From positions 14,986,606 through 15,050,605 of the forward strand of contig CAXKWD010000003.1 in assembly GCA_964059195.1 (NCBI GenBank): a stretch of 64,000 nucleotides of DNA. Reading direction: 5' to 3'. Source of the stretch: Ectobius pallidus. Taxonomy: Eukaryota > Arthropoda > Insecta > Blattodea > Ectobiidae. Position numbers and translations under genes: made by a program. Of this stretch, positions 21,467-32,325 are shown in pieces; within the stretch, counting starts at the first letter, position 1, and each line of letters begins with the position of its first letter. Under the pieces are notes generated by a model. It searched no databases. It worked only from the letters and a program-made list of their open reading frames with translations, and was not told the DNA's origin.

Positions 21467-22660
21467 CAGATGGAGTTAATAGGTCATATTTCAGAAACTA
21501 CGATTTCTTGAGAAAGTTTGATCAAACGTATGTGAAGGAATAACTAGTACATTAACAGAATGAATCCTCAACAAATTCGTCGCGTCAAAAAGATTCCTTT
21601 ATATTTGTCAAAACATCTGAAGGCATTAAAACACGCAGACAAAATCTCTCATTTTTTTTGGAGGGTAAAAAATTTTAAAAATAAAACTTTTTGAATTTTT
21701 GCATAAGACATAGGCTAAAATCTATAAGTATGCCAAATTTCAAGCTTCTGGCTCATCTGGAAGAGGACAAACAATTACGTCAGTGAGTTAGCAACGCGGC
21801 TTTGTAGTATAGTCATGATTTGCTATTGTTAAATCGTTAATTGATCGTTACTCCGATACCAATCAACATATTTGGTCCAAAATCAATAGTGTTCATCTAA
21901 TCTCTCTATGGGTATATATAAAAGGCTTTGTCCTGACTGACTGACTGACTGACTGACAGGAATCAACGTAGAGCCTAAACTATAACAGGTAGAGACTTGG
22001 CATTTTGACAGTACCTTCGTTTCATAATGTAGGTGCTCACTAAGAAAGGATTTTGAAAAATTCTGATTTTAAATGCCAAAAATCAAATGTTTTGAGAATA
22101 CTTAATCCCTTCTTACACAGAATTATCGAATCCGAATCACATTTGACATTAAAACATATTGTTGCCAGCGGGTTTCAGATGGGTTTGGAATTAAATTAAA
22201 TGGAAGTTTGACAATTACAGTTGGCTTTGTCTATTTTTGTCATACCTTGGAAATAAAACTTTCGCGATCGTTTGAATGTTGTAAGCTTTAATATGGTCAA
22301 ACATTGTTTTATTTGGACGAAACTCACTATACAGGGGTTTTCTGGACCAAGGAACTCGAATCTGAGGTCGCTTTTACCAGGCGACGCTATCTAATCGTGG
22401 TATGTTGTCCACGTGATTTAGGCGTTAATAAATATAATGATTTAACTATTATGCTCTTAATTTTTAATTTTTTAAATAATTATCGCGGGCGAAGCCGCGG
22501 GCACATGCTAGTAGAAGTTATAAATGGGTATACCAAGTTTCATGAAAATCTGATAAAGGGTATTCGAGTTATCGCGTGTACAGACACATGGACGGACAGA
22601 CAGACGGACAGACATTTTTCCCGTTTACCACACAAACTAAGAAAGTACCATTCTGGCACT
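21467..22660 (-). mobile_element. Second family T copy (minus), split by a Helitron
   Basis: The piece before 21900 contains CAAACGTATGTGAAGG and GGTCCAAAATCAATAG. The piece after 22511 continues GTTATAAATGGG-TATACC through CGAGTTATCGCGTG to ACCATTCTGGCACTT. Together they form the middle and 5' end of a family T element, interrupted precisely by the Helitron at 21901-22511. Confidence 0.65.
21901..22511 (+). mobile_element. Non-autonomous Helitron, type 1, inside a family T element
   Basis: Start A|TCTCTCTATGGGTATATATA; TGACTGAC repeats; end hairpin CGCGG-GCGAAG-CCGCG, eight bases, CTAG|T. Because the flanks are halves of another repeat, the A|T insertion point can be read directly with no target duplication. 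The 119-codon frame at 22304-22663 crosses from the Helitron into the flank and is not a gene. Length 611 bp. Confidence 0.9.
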
Positions 22661-23284
22661 TAATAATACTGAAACACAGGGGATGTGCCATAAAGAATCG
22701 CGTAGGCCTAATTGATAATACTGAAATACCACAGCAATAGACTCTGATTTGGATCCGAAATCTAACAGCCAGATAGGCCTACATTTTCTGTTATCTGTGT
22801 TGGCTCTAAATACTGGAGGGAAAACACAAATTGAAGCAATGAGTGCAAAACACACAGTGATTATATGACGAAGTCATCTTTTCATGGCCAAATTTCCCAC
22901 GCAGGGATATTCCGTTAATAAAATTGTCAAAATGGTCGAGAAAGAATGCTTTCAAATCCTCTGCATTTGTTAGAACGTGGCGTCATTCAACATAGCTGTT
23001 GTTTTTCTCTACCTTTTTTTTATGATTTTTGGCAACGGCGACTCAATTGAATCTGGCATGTGATGCCATAAAAGAGAAGAAGATAATGGAAGGAGCCGGT
23101 AGAAAAAAGAAATTAATGATTATTGCGACCTAATTCATTAGTGTATACTCATTCCCAGACTGTATCTTTCTTATGGTTACGAAAGTTTCTCTTTTTCACA
23201 ACTGAAGGATGGACTTGGTTTATTTTTTATGTCTGGGTGAACGTTTCTGCATCCACGTCTACCACCACAGAGACCAGACATCTC
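22661..23284. other. No gene recognised
   Basis: No domain or element end. Two TAGGCCTA words are at 22703 and 22774. Confidence 0.4.
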
Positions 23285-24145
23285 CAAGTTATTGCTCTCT
23301 TGGGCTTCCTCGTCTGCTCTTTGCATTTGAAAGTATTCAGCATGGAGAAACATACAAGTTCTAATATAAACTAAACTCCGTGGCGCTACATCCCTGGAGG
23401 GACTTGGCCTACCACCCGACCGCTGCGTCATCTACCACAGGTAGACAGCAGGATTGGGTCATCATTCCGACACCCACGGCCGTTAATCGTGGTTTTCATG
23501 ACCGGAGCCGATACTTCTCTATCAAGTAGCTCCTCATTTTGAATCACGAGGCTGAGTGCACCCCTACCAGACCTCCCTACCTCAGAAAAATCCGAGGAGG
23601 TACCGGGAATCGAACCCGGGCCTACGGATCTGTAGTCAGCAATGCTAACCACAAGACCACGCCGGCGGTCTACAAGTACTAATATCCAGAAGTACAACAA
23701 AAAATCCCTTTAGGCAGGCCTACAGGCTGAGGTAGATTTCGAAGTTCTTTTGGTTGAATTTATTGTCGCTGCGCAGCACTCTTCTTCTTTAGCTTTGGCA
23801 TGACAAACCCGCTATAATAACTGGAAAAAGAGGAAAGAGCACTTTTTCAAACATTCAAATCTCGTCTTATATGAGAGCTGTCGAGAAACTAGTTATTGAT
23901 TTGTAGAGTACTCATCAAGAGCTTTTCAGCGATACCCCACAAAACGTGGTTTCAAAAATTTCGAATTTCCATCCCCCCACCCCCACTCGTACCCCCAAAA
24001 ACCCCGAATAGTTGGTGTCATTGTGAACTCCATAGGGAGTACTCTTAAGTTATTGCTCTCTTGGGCTTCCGCGTCTGCTCTTTCATTTGCAAGTATTCAG
24101 CATGTAGAAACATTCAATTACTAATATCCAGAAGTATTCATGAAA
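23285..24145. repeat. Local direct duplication, one arm carrying a SINE
   Basis: AAGTTATTGCTCTCTTGGGC onward (23289-23367 plus 23686-23697) is repeated at 24050-24140, ending TACTAATATCCAGAAGTA in both. The first arm is split by the SINE at 23368-23670; the second is uninterrupted. The spacer (23698-24049) has a C-rich stretch near 23972-24003 and no gene. Confidence 0.75.
23368..23670 (-). mobile_element. tRNA-derived SINE family A, minus strand
   Basis: Minus-strand head GGCGTGGTCTTGTGGTTAGC (A box) and GGCCCGGGTTCGATTCCCGG (B box) are spaced as in a tRNA. The body ends with GGGATGTAGCGCCACGGAGT and a TTTAG-type tail. Target duplication is TACAAGTTCTAATAT (23353-23367) against TACAAGTACTAATAT (23671-23685), 14 of 15. 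Frames reading through it in any direction (for example the plus-strand NRTRADGSVVSD peptide in sibling copies) are SINE sequence, not genes. Siblings: 30145, 31315, 32788, 36605. Confidence 0.92.
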
Positions 24146-24363
24146 CCAGACAATGCGATTTCTGTTGAACGTTACATGATAATATTTTAGGGGGAAAAAA
24201 TTATGTGGCACTAGCGTCCAAAGCTTCGTTTTCCGTGCCGATGCTCTACCAACTGATATAGCCAGGGTTCAATTCACAGGGGTAAATGGAATCTCTCTCC
24301 TATGATTGATTACTAGGGCAAGACATTTCATGATTTTACATCTTTTTATATGAATATAAAAGA
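24146..24363. other. Short spacer with tRNA-like A box on the minus strand
   Basis: On the minus strand near 24232-24262, ATCAGTTGGTAGAGCATCGG resembles a tRNA D-arm. A GGTTCAATTC word lies on the opposite strand, so the two boxes do not form one promoter. No SINE body could be defined. Confidence 0.35.
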
Positions 24364-25195
24364 CTAGCTTAAAAAGACCCGGCGTCGCCCGGGTTTTTTA
24401 TTTTGTAATTGGAAATTAACTTATGAAGGACTTTCGATTTTTAAATTATAGGTCTTTATATAGGTATTTATAATCTGAAATAGGAAGAACGACTTATTAC
24501 ACTAAAACTATTCCCTCAGAAAACGCTTGATATAGTTTTTTATGACTCATAGAGGATGTAGAATTCTTCATTGCATCGCATCGCTTGTACACAGCAAGCC
24601 TGGTAAGGGTTCAAATAAGAAGAAACAGAAATTCCTGTAGGCCTAATATAAAATTGTAATACCGAGGCGGAAAATTTTATTTCTCCCTCTCATGTTACCA
24701 TAAAACTGTTTTGGGGATGAAATTAAACAGAAAGCAATATCACTTTCATACTTCTCTCTCCAAAAACCTGCGATATAATAATATACCATATTACCATACC
24801 TCGTATTGTTTTCTCTGTGTCCAGGGTAGAGAAAAGTTATGTGACTGCATTATTTTCATGGATTACATGCTTTAGTATTTATTTATAACATGAATTATAA
24901 ATTGGTACCTTCTCTTATTTGTCAAACTTGCATTTTTTTTCCAAAGCCATCAGATACCATTAGCAACAATATGTTCTGTGATTTGGGTTTTATAATTCTG
25001 TGTAAAAAGGGATTAAGTATTCTAAAAAAAATTAATTTTTGGCATTTAAAATCAAAATTTTTTAAATTCCTTTCTTAGTGAGCACCTACATTATGAAACG
25101 AAGGTACTATCAAAATTCCAAGTATCTATCTGTTATAGTTTAAGCTCTACGTTGATTCCTGTCAGTCAGTCAGTCAGGACAAAGCCTTTTAGAGA
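24364..25195 (-). mobile_element. Non-autonomous Helitron, type 2, minus strand
   Basis: On the minus strand it begins A|TCTCTAAAAGGCTTTGTCC and ends with hairpin CCCGG-GCGACG-CCGGG, then TCTTTTTAAG-CTAG|T. Internal tract TTTCATCCCCAAAACAG (inverse at 24710) marks type 2. One internal step carries an added TAGGCCTA (24638-24645) relative to the copies at 29.7 and 55.7 kb. 832 bp, non-coding. Confidence 0.88.
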
Positions 25196-25485
25196 TAGCT
25201 CAAATATATATATGTGTGTGCGTGTGTGTATCATTAACTAATTTATTAATTAAGGGTAATTTGTTTTTGCATTTTTCGCTTTATTTTCCATTTTCAAGTG
25301 ATAGGTAATTTTTTTGGCAATTTTTAGTTTATTTTCGGCATTTTTAGGTCATGTTTCACTGGAGGTAAAGAGGAGCTTTTCCATGTACAAACGTTTCATG
25401 TGACAAATGTGTTTCGATTGTCAGCTCTTTCGTATCGGGACATTTATCCGTGTAGGTAAGCTTCATATTGCTTCTTCCACGCTTT
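25196..25485. other. No feature recognised
   Basis: A short TATATATGTGTGTGCG tract (25205-25230) lies just beyond the Helitron; otherwise plain. Confidence 0.4.
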
Positions 25486-25830
25486 TTAAGTGCCAGAATG
25501 GTACTTCATGAGATTGTGTGAGGAATGGGAAAATGTCTGTCTGTCCGTCCGTGTGTCTGCACGCGCGGTAACTCAAATACGCTTTATCGGATATTCATGA
25601 AACTTGGTACACGCATTTATAACGTCCATGGGAAGACGTCTATTGATATTAGACCAAATCGGCTGACTGGTGGCGGAGTAATGCCCAGTTTAGTGACTGA
25701 TTTATGGTAATATATTAGAAAGTATTTATCAAATGCAAATCAGTTCTCATGGCAACATATTGTTTTACAGTGTTCATATACGGCTTTGGACGCTGCAATA
25801 CAGTTATCTTCTCCTCATGAAAATCGGTTG
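25486..25830 (+). mobile_element. Family T element, 3' truncated
   Basis: It starts TTAAGTGCCAGAATGGTACT and runs through CACGCGCGGTAACTC, CGGATATTCATGAAAC and CATATACGGCTTTGG before diverging near 25815. Confidence 0.7.
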
Positions 25831-26058
25831 GATGGTGTATAGAACTATACAGTCTATATAGTCTGCAATGAATCCATCAAATTTTCTGTAAAAATTCCCC
25901 TTGTCATCTGAGTTCTCTGTTACACGCCGCGTTCGCATAGTGTCAGGATGAAAGGGTAAATTAAATTTATAGCTGTCTCTGAGAATATAAATTAGTGTTA
26001 CAAGTCAAATAAATGATGCATCACTCTAGATTGTCCTGTGTCATAAAAATAGTATAAT

Positions 26059-26292
26059 ATGGCTTCTTGTAGGTGCTGCCAAAAGAACAAAAGATGCGGA
26101 ATAATAAATGGACGGTTTGCATATAGCGGAAGGGTTGTTATAAAACATGCCAAACTCTGTTACGAGTGTTCACAGCAAAAAAGTCAGATTAACTACACTC
26201 CAGAGTGTGATAGTTACAAAACTACCCGCCAGGTTTCCTCACACGAGTCATCGGTTATTCTACATCCAACCAGCAAGAATAGTTACAACTAG
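26059..26292 (+). other. Small cysteine-rich ORF, uncertain
   Basis: A 77-codon frame starts ATGGCTTCTTGTAGG with an acceptable start context (A at -3). Cysteines pattern as CRCC...C near residues 4-12 and CYEC near 34-37, with lysines between. I recognise no family. It is in a gap between repeats, has no visible signal peptide and no second copy in the window. Codon bias cannot be judged at this length. It may be an exon fragment or a chance frame. Confidence 0.2.
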
Positions 26293-26367
26293 ATATGAAA
26301 CTGAAAGAAAAAAATATTCAGTCAACTCTATTAGGCCTACATGCTAGTGTTTTTTATATTAAATTCA

Positions 26368-26640
26368 GCTGTGTTTACACTCCTTTTAGCTGCGAGGCCA
26401 TATCAGGAGTTCGGGATCTGTATCTGTACAGTAGGGTAGGCCATGGAGCTATTTACTGTCTATTATTGGTGTATTTTTATGGAGTAAATTTCAACTGATA
26501 TTAATTTAAATGGACATCATACAGGATGAAAGGGTGAGGATGATTCATGGTATGTAAATATCCAAATCGGCATTTGCCTTTACGACTGAAAAAAACCCCA
26601 TGTCAAATTGGACGGCCACGGGATTTGAACCTGGGACCTC
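26368..26640 (-). mobile_element. tRNA-derived SINE family D, minus strand
   Basis: On the minus strand GGGAGGTCCCAGGTTCAAATCCC carries the B box; the A-box part is truncated here but present in the sibling at 52427-52752 (GAGCGAGGTGGCCGAGG). The body includes CAGTCGTAAAGGCAAATGCC and GAATCATCCTCACCC, ending near GGAGTGTAAACACAGCTG. Retrotransposed with LINE help; non-coding. Confidence 0.75.
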
Positions 26641-26654
26641 CCGAATGATCTCGT

Positions 26655-26960
26655 CTGAGTGAATTCCACGGTTAGAAAGCGCCGCCTAGAAAGAAAAAAA
26701 AACTCATTAGAGTTCTTTGGCTCAGAAAACCCTTGCATAGTGAGTTCCGTCCAAACGGAACAATGCTTGTCCATTTAAGCCTATATCCATTATCCCTCTT
26801 CCGCATAATGTTTAAATTTTCAGATGTCTATGGGCCTTGGCATTATAAAAAAATGAATTGACCAGAGTGAGGTTACCAAATTCAAGCGATCGCGATGTTT
26901 TTATTTCCAAGGGATGAGAAAAGTAGACAAAGCCACCTGCAATTTAAATGTATTATTGAT
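26655..26960 (-). mobile_element. Helitron type 3 fragment, minus strand
   Basis: It matches the middle of 19898-20571 inverted: CGCCGCCTAG, AGAGTTCTTTGGCTCAG, GCATAGTGAGTTCCGTCC, GATGTCTATGGGCCTTGG. Both Helitron ends are missing, so this is a truncated copy next to SINE D. Confidence 0.6.
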
Positions 26961-28033
26961 AACTGATGCTTCGAAAGCGCAAAAAAAATTGAAGTTTTCT
27001 GCAAGTTCTGCCCATGTAATTCTGAATTTAAAATGAACATTACCTTCGTTGTTAAAATAAAATAAAGCAGCCGTGTATATTAAAATTCCAGTTCCTGTTA
27101 AAATCTTGTTATTTTTAAAAATCATTCTTAAATACTCCCTTGATGCCAAGTTAAAAATAAGTCCAATAAAACTCTGGAGTAGAAGGAATCACCACTTTTA
27201 CGGGAGGTCATCCATAAAACACTAGAAGTTGGATCCAATAACCCACATTATCTGGTGATTTGGATACTGTATTTATTAGGTGGTTTCCATGGACATAGAA
27301 ATTATTGATCCCTATACACTCTGCGAGAAGGATCCAGAAAGAGGATAGGGGATGTTTATACCCGTGGTGTAAATTGAGAACAAATTTTATATACGGGTAT
27401 ACGCCATAAAGTAGAATATTTCAGAACCCCCGAATTGATTAAAGGTTTAATGCTTTTAATGCGGTATGGAAAGAGGGTTGGGGGGAGGCGCTGATAGATA
27501 GAGGGAGGATGTGATAAAATAGAGGGTAACTGACTCCGTAACGCATAAACAAAGCCTCTTAGCCTGCTTTATGGCGCCAATAAAATGTATACCAAAGACA
27601 CAACCAGCAGCTAAATGTAACGTAAAATTATTGATGGCTATGTTAATTGTTGTATGGCCATGTATGGATGTAACTTTCAATGCTCAACAGAGAGGAATAG
27701 GGGGCTGTGTATATCTGCGTTTGTAGTAATACTCCATTAAATAGATATCACGTTGTATACGAAGCCCGATAAATTGCTTTTGGCATTGTAGTCTGAAATG
27801 GAGATCTGTAGCACTAGAAGGCGTATCAGCACATGAGACTGAATGATCATTTATCAATTTAAACGATCGTACTTATTAATCATTAAAATAGAATCTAACA
27901 AGAATAAGTGTCGAACATATGTTGTCCTTTGTACACTGGGATCATTATTGACCCCATTGTTAATACACCACTTCCCATTTTAACAATTAGTATTATGCTA
28001 TGTCTGACATTCTCTTCATGTAGGCCTAAATTG
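26961..28033. other. No gene recognised
   Basis: About 1 kb without domain, terminal repeat or paralogue in the window. Two minus frames (27149-26901 and 27680-27456) have no recognisable features. Confidence 0.4.
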
Positions 28034-28041
28034 GTTATAAA

Positions 28042-29295
28042 TAGGGCCCGGATTTTTAAGCTTTTATAAAAGATATTTTACAGCCTTTTATTTTCGTGGA
28101 ATAGCCCTTTTCAGGCTTTAAACCAGAGATGGGCAAACCCCTATCCATTGACACGCAACCCGCAAACTTTTGTCAACTTACACATAGTTCGAAAAGAACG
28201 GATAGATGGAGACACAAGCAGACAATAGGCCTAAGTGCAGTGACGGTTGCTCATTCTTAGGGAAACACTAATTTCAATTTATAATGTACACTACAACAAA
28301 CAAACAATACAAACAATTTTGTATGTGCAATTATACAATTGTTTCATTATACGAAGGCTTAGAATGTGCCATAACGCCTTTCAATCGGAACTGTTTCGCG
28401 ATCCGTCACTGCTTGCAAAGAGATTATGACTCGTACATGGGAATAATCCACCACGTGCACCAAATGTCCGCAATGCCATCTTGTGTCTTATGCGGGAAGG
28501 TGAAGAACCACAAGTGGTTCGCGAACCAGTAAATGCCCATGTATGCTTTAAACAAACGATTTTAGCTTCTTAATAAAATATACATTGAACACTAATATTA
28601 ACACCGAAAACTGTATTATAATTTTGACACACAGTTATTCTAGGATTTTTTAATTTTTACAAAATAAACAATTAACTAGTCCTTATATCGGCACAAAAAA
28701 TAGCATAAACAATTGAGATATTTACCATTTTATGATACAATTAGGCCTACTCAATACACCACTCAATTCACGTCCGATCTACAATAATAAGTAGATTCGA
28801 GTGTCACGAATTTGTTCCTTAATACACTTCTCTGTCGTTGGTCGCAGCTTGTTATTTTAAAGTTAAATTTAATTGGATTAGTAGCAGATTTCAAAGTATT
28901 GCAGACGGTTCACGTTTCATTTCCCGCGACGGCGAGGCGGCACATTTTCGAGTTACAAAGAAAAGCGACAAAGCGACATATACAACGTTAATTTCAGTGC
29001 GTTGTATAATTTATTTTTATTATGTCTTTTCTTATCACATCACTTATTTTCCTTTGCATTAATTGGAAAATGTATTTAAAACCCGTGTTTTTCTGCAAAA
29101 ATCCTCTTTAGCCCCTAATTTTCAGCAAACGCCCTCTTTAGCCCCCTTTAGGCCCTTCAGTCCGATTTAGCCCTTTATAGGTTCTATAAGATTCATATAT
29201 TCGGAAGCAAGGGGCATGAAACGGAAAAATACGTTTAAATGTTCTAATTAGGAAGTTGGGGAAAAATAGGTTAAAACCTTCAAATCCGGGCCCTA
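28042..29295. mobile_element. hAT element (TAGGGCCCGGATTT ends) with a nested hAT
   Basis: Ends TAGGGCCCGGATTTTTAAGC and the inverse AAATCCGGGCCCTA, flanked by an exact 8-bp duplication GTTATAAA (28034-28041, 29296-29303) that fits nTnnnnAn. Subterminal iterations of CTTTTA/CCCTTT (for example CCTCTTTAGCCCC twice near 29105-29150) occur at both sides. No transposase. 1254 bp including the insert at 28124-28545. Confidence 0.88.
28124..28545. mobile_element. Nested hAT MITE (CAGAGATGGGCAAAC end)
   Basis: The left end CAGAGATGGGCAAACC is a classic hAT start. The right end (TGCCCATGTATG) is its imperfect inverse. The duplication CTTTAAAC is exact at 28116-28123 and 28546-28553 and fits nTnnnnAn. 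Near the right end GGTTCGCGAACC is a perfect palindrome. The 82-codon plus frame 28284-28532 lies wholly inside; it has several cysteines (MCNY, CVLCG) but no hAT transposase motif I recognise. Confidence 0.82.
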
Positions 29296-29463
29296 GTTAT
29301 AAAAATGAAAAAAATGTCGTTACCCCATCACATCCCCGAAGGATACACAACCCAAATAAAATCTGATTAATGCACTTCCATAACTTTCATGGCCATAACT
29401 TTCATGGCCATAACTTAATTGCATGGCCAATACATCTTTCTCACTTCGTAGTCTCATATAGAA

Positions 29464-29838
29464 CTACTTGCTTAAAAGGCCCGGCGTCGCCCGGGTTATG
29501 TATTTTGTAATTCGAAATTAACTTATGAAGGACTTTCGATTGTCAAATTCTATATAGGTTCTTATATGGGTATTTGGAATTTGAAATGAAGAAGAACGAC
29601 TTATCACACTCAAACTATTCCCTCAGAAGACGCTTGATATAGCTTTTTATGGCTCATAGAGGATGTAGAATTTTGCATCCCATCGCTTCTACACACCAAG
29701 CCTGGTAAGAGTTCAAATAAGAAGAAACAGAAATTCCGGTAACATAAAATTGTATTGTCTGTGCGTAATATTTATTTCTCACTCTCATGTTACCATACAA
29801 CCGTTTCGGGGATGAAATTAAAAAGTAAAATCTCGGCA
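29464..29838 (-). mobile_element. Helitron type 2, 5'-truncated, minus strand
   Basis: The minus-strand 3' end has hairpin CCCGG-GCGACG-CCGGG then CCTTTTAAG and a decayed end (CAAGTAG instead of CTAG). It continues inward to the TTTCATCCCCGAAACGG tract and stops near 29838, so the 5' half is missing. A minus frame here (29890-29654) overlaps the open tract shared by type-2 copies. Confidence 0.72.
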
Positions 29839-30130
29839 GCAGTAGACTATGAGAAAGAATATAGCCTATGGCGATTAAATGCTGGTGCATCCATGGTAAG
29901 CAATGTTTCTCTTGTCAACCAAGATGTGAAAAGTTGTTGGATTAGGCCTATATTTGTTGTTATATGACGAAGTAGGCTACCGTGTTTTGCGAGAAAAAAA
30001 AACTGGTAAAGTTTCTGATTATCATAAAGAAATATGTTGGCTTAAATTTGATATTTTATGACCAAATATATGCTTAAATCCACGTTAAAGTTGGTGTGAC
30101 TGGTCAATGCCATCTGGATTTTGTTTATAG
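29839..30130. other. No feature recognised
   Basis: Short spacer; TAGGCCTA at 29943. Confidence 0.4.
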
Positions 30131-30144
30131 ATCGCAATGGCGAC

Positions 30145-30455
30145 CACCGGCGTGGTCTTGTAGTAAGCGTCGCTGACTACAAATCCGTCGGCCCGGGTTC
30201 GATCCCCGATACTTCATCAGATTTTCCGAAGTAAGAAGGTCTGGAACGGGGTGCACTCAGCCTCGTGATACAAATTGAGGAGCTACTTGATAGAGAAGTA
30301 GCGGCTCCGGTCATGGAAACCACCATTAACGGCTGTGGGTGTCGGCATGCTGACCACATGCCCCCCAATCCTGCCATCTACCTATGGTAGAAGACGCAGC
30401 GGTCGGGTGGTAGGCGTAGTCCCTTCAGGAGTGTAGCGCCATGGATTTTTAGTAT
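30145..30455 (+). mobile_element. tRNA-derived SINE family A, plus strand
   Basis: Head CACCGGCGTGGTCTTGTAGT then GGCCCGGGTTCGATCCCC; end GTGTAGCGCCATGGATTTTT. Target duplication ATCGCAATGGCGAC (30131-30144) against ATCGCAATGACGAC (30456-30469), 13 of 14. The minus frame at 30377-30177 is SINE sequence. Confidence 0.9.
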
Positions 30456-30469
30456 ATCGCAATGACGAC

Positions 30470-31152
30470 TTTAGCGTCATACGCCGATAAAATTGCATTT
30501 AAAGTGCTTTTTTTTTGCAATTTTAGCGGTCTCGGTCGCTAAAATGCAATTTTTAGGTGTGTTACCAGTCCGAAAAGAAACTTTTTTAGAGTAACTTATT
30601 AATGAATTTCATTCCACTAGTGCTGAATTATATGAAAAGTAGAGTAGATATTCAGCCCCAAGCACTATAGTATAAGCTTATTAAAATCTATCAGAAAATC
30701 TGATAAATTAGAGCGTGTACTAAAAATAATTAGGTTATTTCTGTTATTATAGTTGGCATCCAGCATGGGCGCAGAAAGACTCTGTAAGGGAAGTTCTCCT
30801 TGAAGGCGAGGAGAGGTCGGTAGGCCATAAATTGCCACCCCACGGCCACCCCACAATATTAACGTAAGAATGAAAGTCGGGCGGGGTGGTTGGGACGTAC
30901 TATTGTAAACATAATGCAATTTTAATTCAGCTGACGGCGGCACAGCTCTGAAATGAGGAATTGATCGCAAGCTCGGAAAATGCTCCCTCTATCAATCACG
31001 CCGCAGATATCTTGCTTCCTCAAGTCCTGAGATCACTGTAAACTCCATCATCAAACAAACATCTATTTTATTCAAACTTCTCCCACCCACAGTAGATGTC
31101 ACTGCGTATCTATGAGACCAAAGCTCGTAATTAGGGTTTGGATATTTCTGAC
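30470..31152. other. No gene; small hairpin near 30520
   Basis: GCAATTTTAGCG...CGCTAAAATGC (about 30517-30547) forms a strong stem-loop with loop GTCTCGGT. The 101-codon minus frame (30970-30665) is proline/serine rich and unrecognised. Confidence 0.4.
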
Positions 31153-31912
31153 ATAACTTACTTACTTACTTAATGGCAATAGACAATTCCTCAGCAAGCT
31201 AAAGGAATATTATCTATTCTATGGAACCCGAAGGTCCATTGCTGCGCTTACCTGAGCCCGCCGTTCAAATCTATTCTGTGCTAAACTCCATCCAACCATC
31301 ACTCGCAAATCCTAAAACTAAACTAAACTCCGTGGCGCTACATCCCTGGAGGGACTTGGCCTACCACCCGACCGCTGCGTCATCTCCCGTAGGCAGACGG
31401 CAGGATTGAGGGGCATGTGGTCAACATGCCGACACCCACGGCCGTTATTGGTGGTTTTCATGACCGGAGCCGCTACTTCTCTATCAAGTAGCTCCTCAAT
31501 TTGGAATCACGAGGCTGAGTGCACCCCTACCAGACCTCCCTACCTCAGAAAAATCCGAGGAGGTACCGGGAATCGAACCCGGGCCGACGGATCTGTAGTC
31601 AGCGACGCTAACCACAAGACCACGCCGGCGGACACTCGCAAATCCTACTTCCCTTAAATATATCCTAGTAGTGTCCTCCCACCTACGTCTAGGTCTTTCA
31701 AGTGGTCTTTTTCCTTCGGGTCTTTAAGTCAATACTTTTGAGATAAGTCTTTCCTCCCCAATGAGCGCAACATGTCCAGCCCATTTCATCCAACGTGATT
31801 TAATTACCCTCACTATATCCGGTGAAGAGTACAGGGCATGAAGCTCGTCGTTAGGCAGTTTTCTCCAGTCCCCATTTTTTCTCTCTTAGGACCAAACATT
31901 TTCCTAGGCACC
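31153..31912 (-). pseudogene. RTE-like LINE 3' end, split by SINE A
   Basis: On the minus strand the DNA reads through segments equivalent to RKLPNDELHALYSSPDIVRV, MKWAGHVA and RRRWED, which follow the reverse transcriptase in RTE-type LINEs. Stops and frame breaks are present. The 3' end is a (TAAG)n tail (31153-31174 on the plus strand as CTTACTTACTTACTTAA). The SINE at 31315-31632 interrupts it. Related fragments: 3340-3870, 46805-48050, 48922-49250. Confidence 0.72.
31315..31632 (-). mobile_element. tRNA-derived SINE family A, minus strand, in LINE
   Basis: A perfect 15-bp target duplication CACTCGCAAATCCTA lies at 31300-31314 and 31633-31647. The head is GGCGTGGTCTTGTGGTTAGC on the minus strand; the tail is a TTTAG repeat. 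Plus-strand frame 31406-31657 reads through it and is not a gene. Confidence 0.93.
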
Positions 31913-32325
31913 CAGTTTTCAAACACTCTCAGATTATGTGTTTAACTTAACTTATGACCTAAAAAAGCGAAAAATATGACTGCAAATATGCCCTTAAAAT
32001 GACTAAATATGACACAAAAATCCTAAATATGACATAAAATAATGTATTTTCTAAAAATAAATATTCCAAATTAATACGTTTAAAAACACTAAATCCTTAC
32101 ATCACATGAATTATATCAGATAGTCTAATCATTTTTTAACCATTATGGCGATTTACAGTTTTAATTGCAATGAACCGCTATTTTTAAAGAATTTGCTGCT
32201 CTTTGCTCGCTTCATCAGCTCCAAAGCTCGTAATATTTTGTAGATCTTGCGTGTCCCTATAAAATATGAAGAATTGCATTAATTTTAAAATTTAAGGTTA
32301 GGCCTACCTACTAATTTGGCATAAC
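31913..32325. other. No gene; hAT-subterminal-like words
   Basis: AAATATGAC/TATGACxxAAAA words are iterated at 31965-32040, as in the hAT MITE at 37406-37875, but no termini are present. Possibly a decayed fragment. Confidence 0.35.

Noticed and set aside
22304..22663. 119-codon plus-strand ORF
   Set aside because: It spans a Helitron 3' end and the neighbouring repeat. The C-terminal T/D/R/Q-rich part is translation of a CAGACAGA tract.
24146..24363. SINE head near 24240
   Set aside because: The A-box-like and B-box-like words are on opposite strands, so they cannot form one polymerase III promoter.
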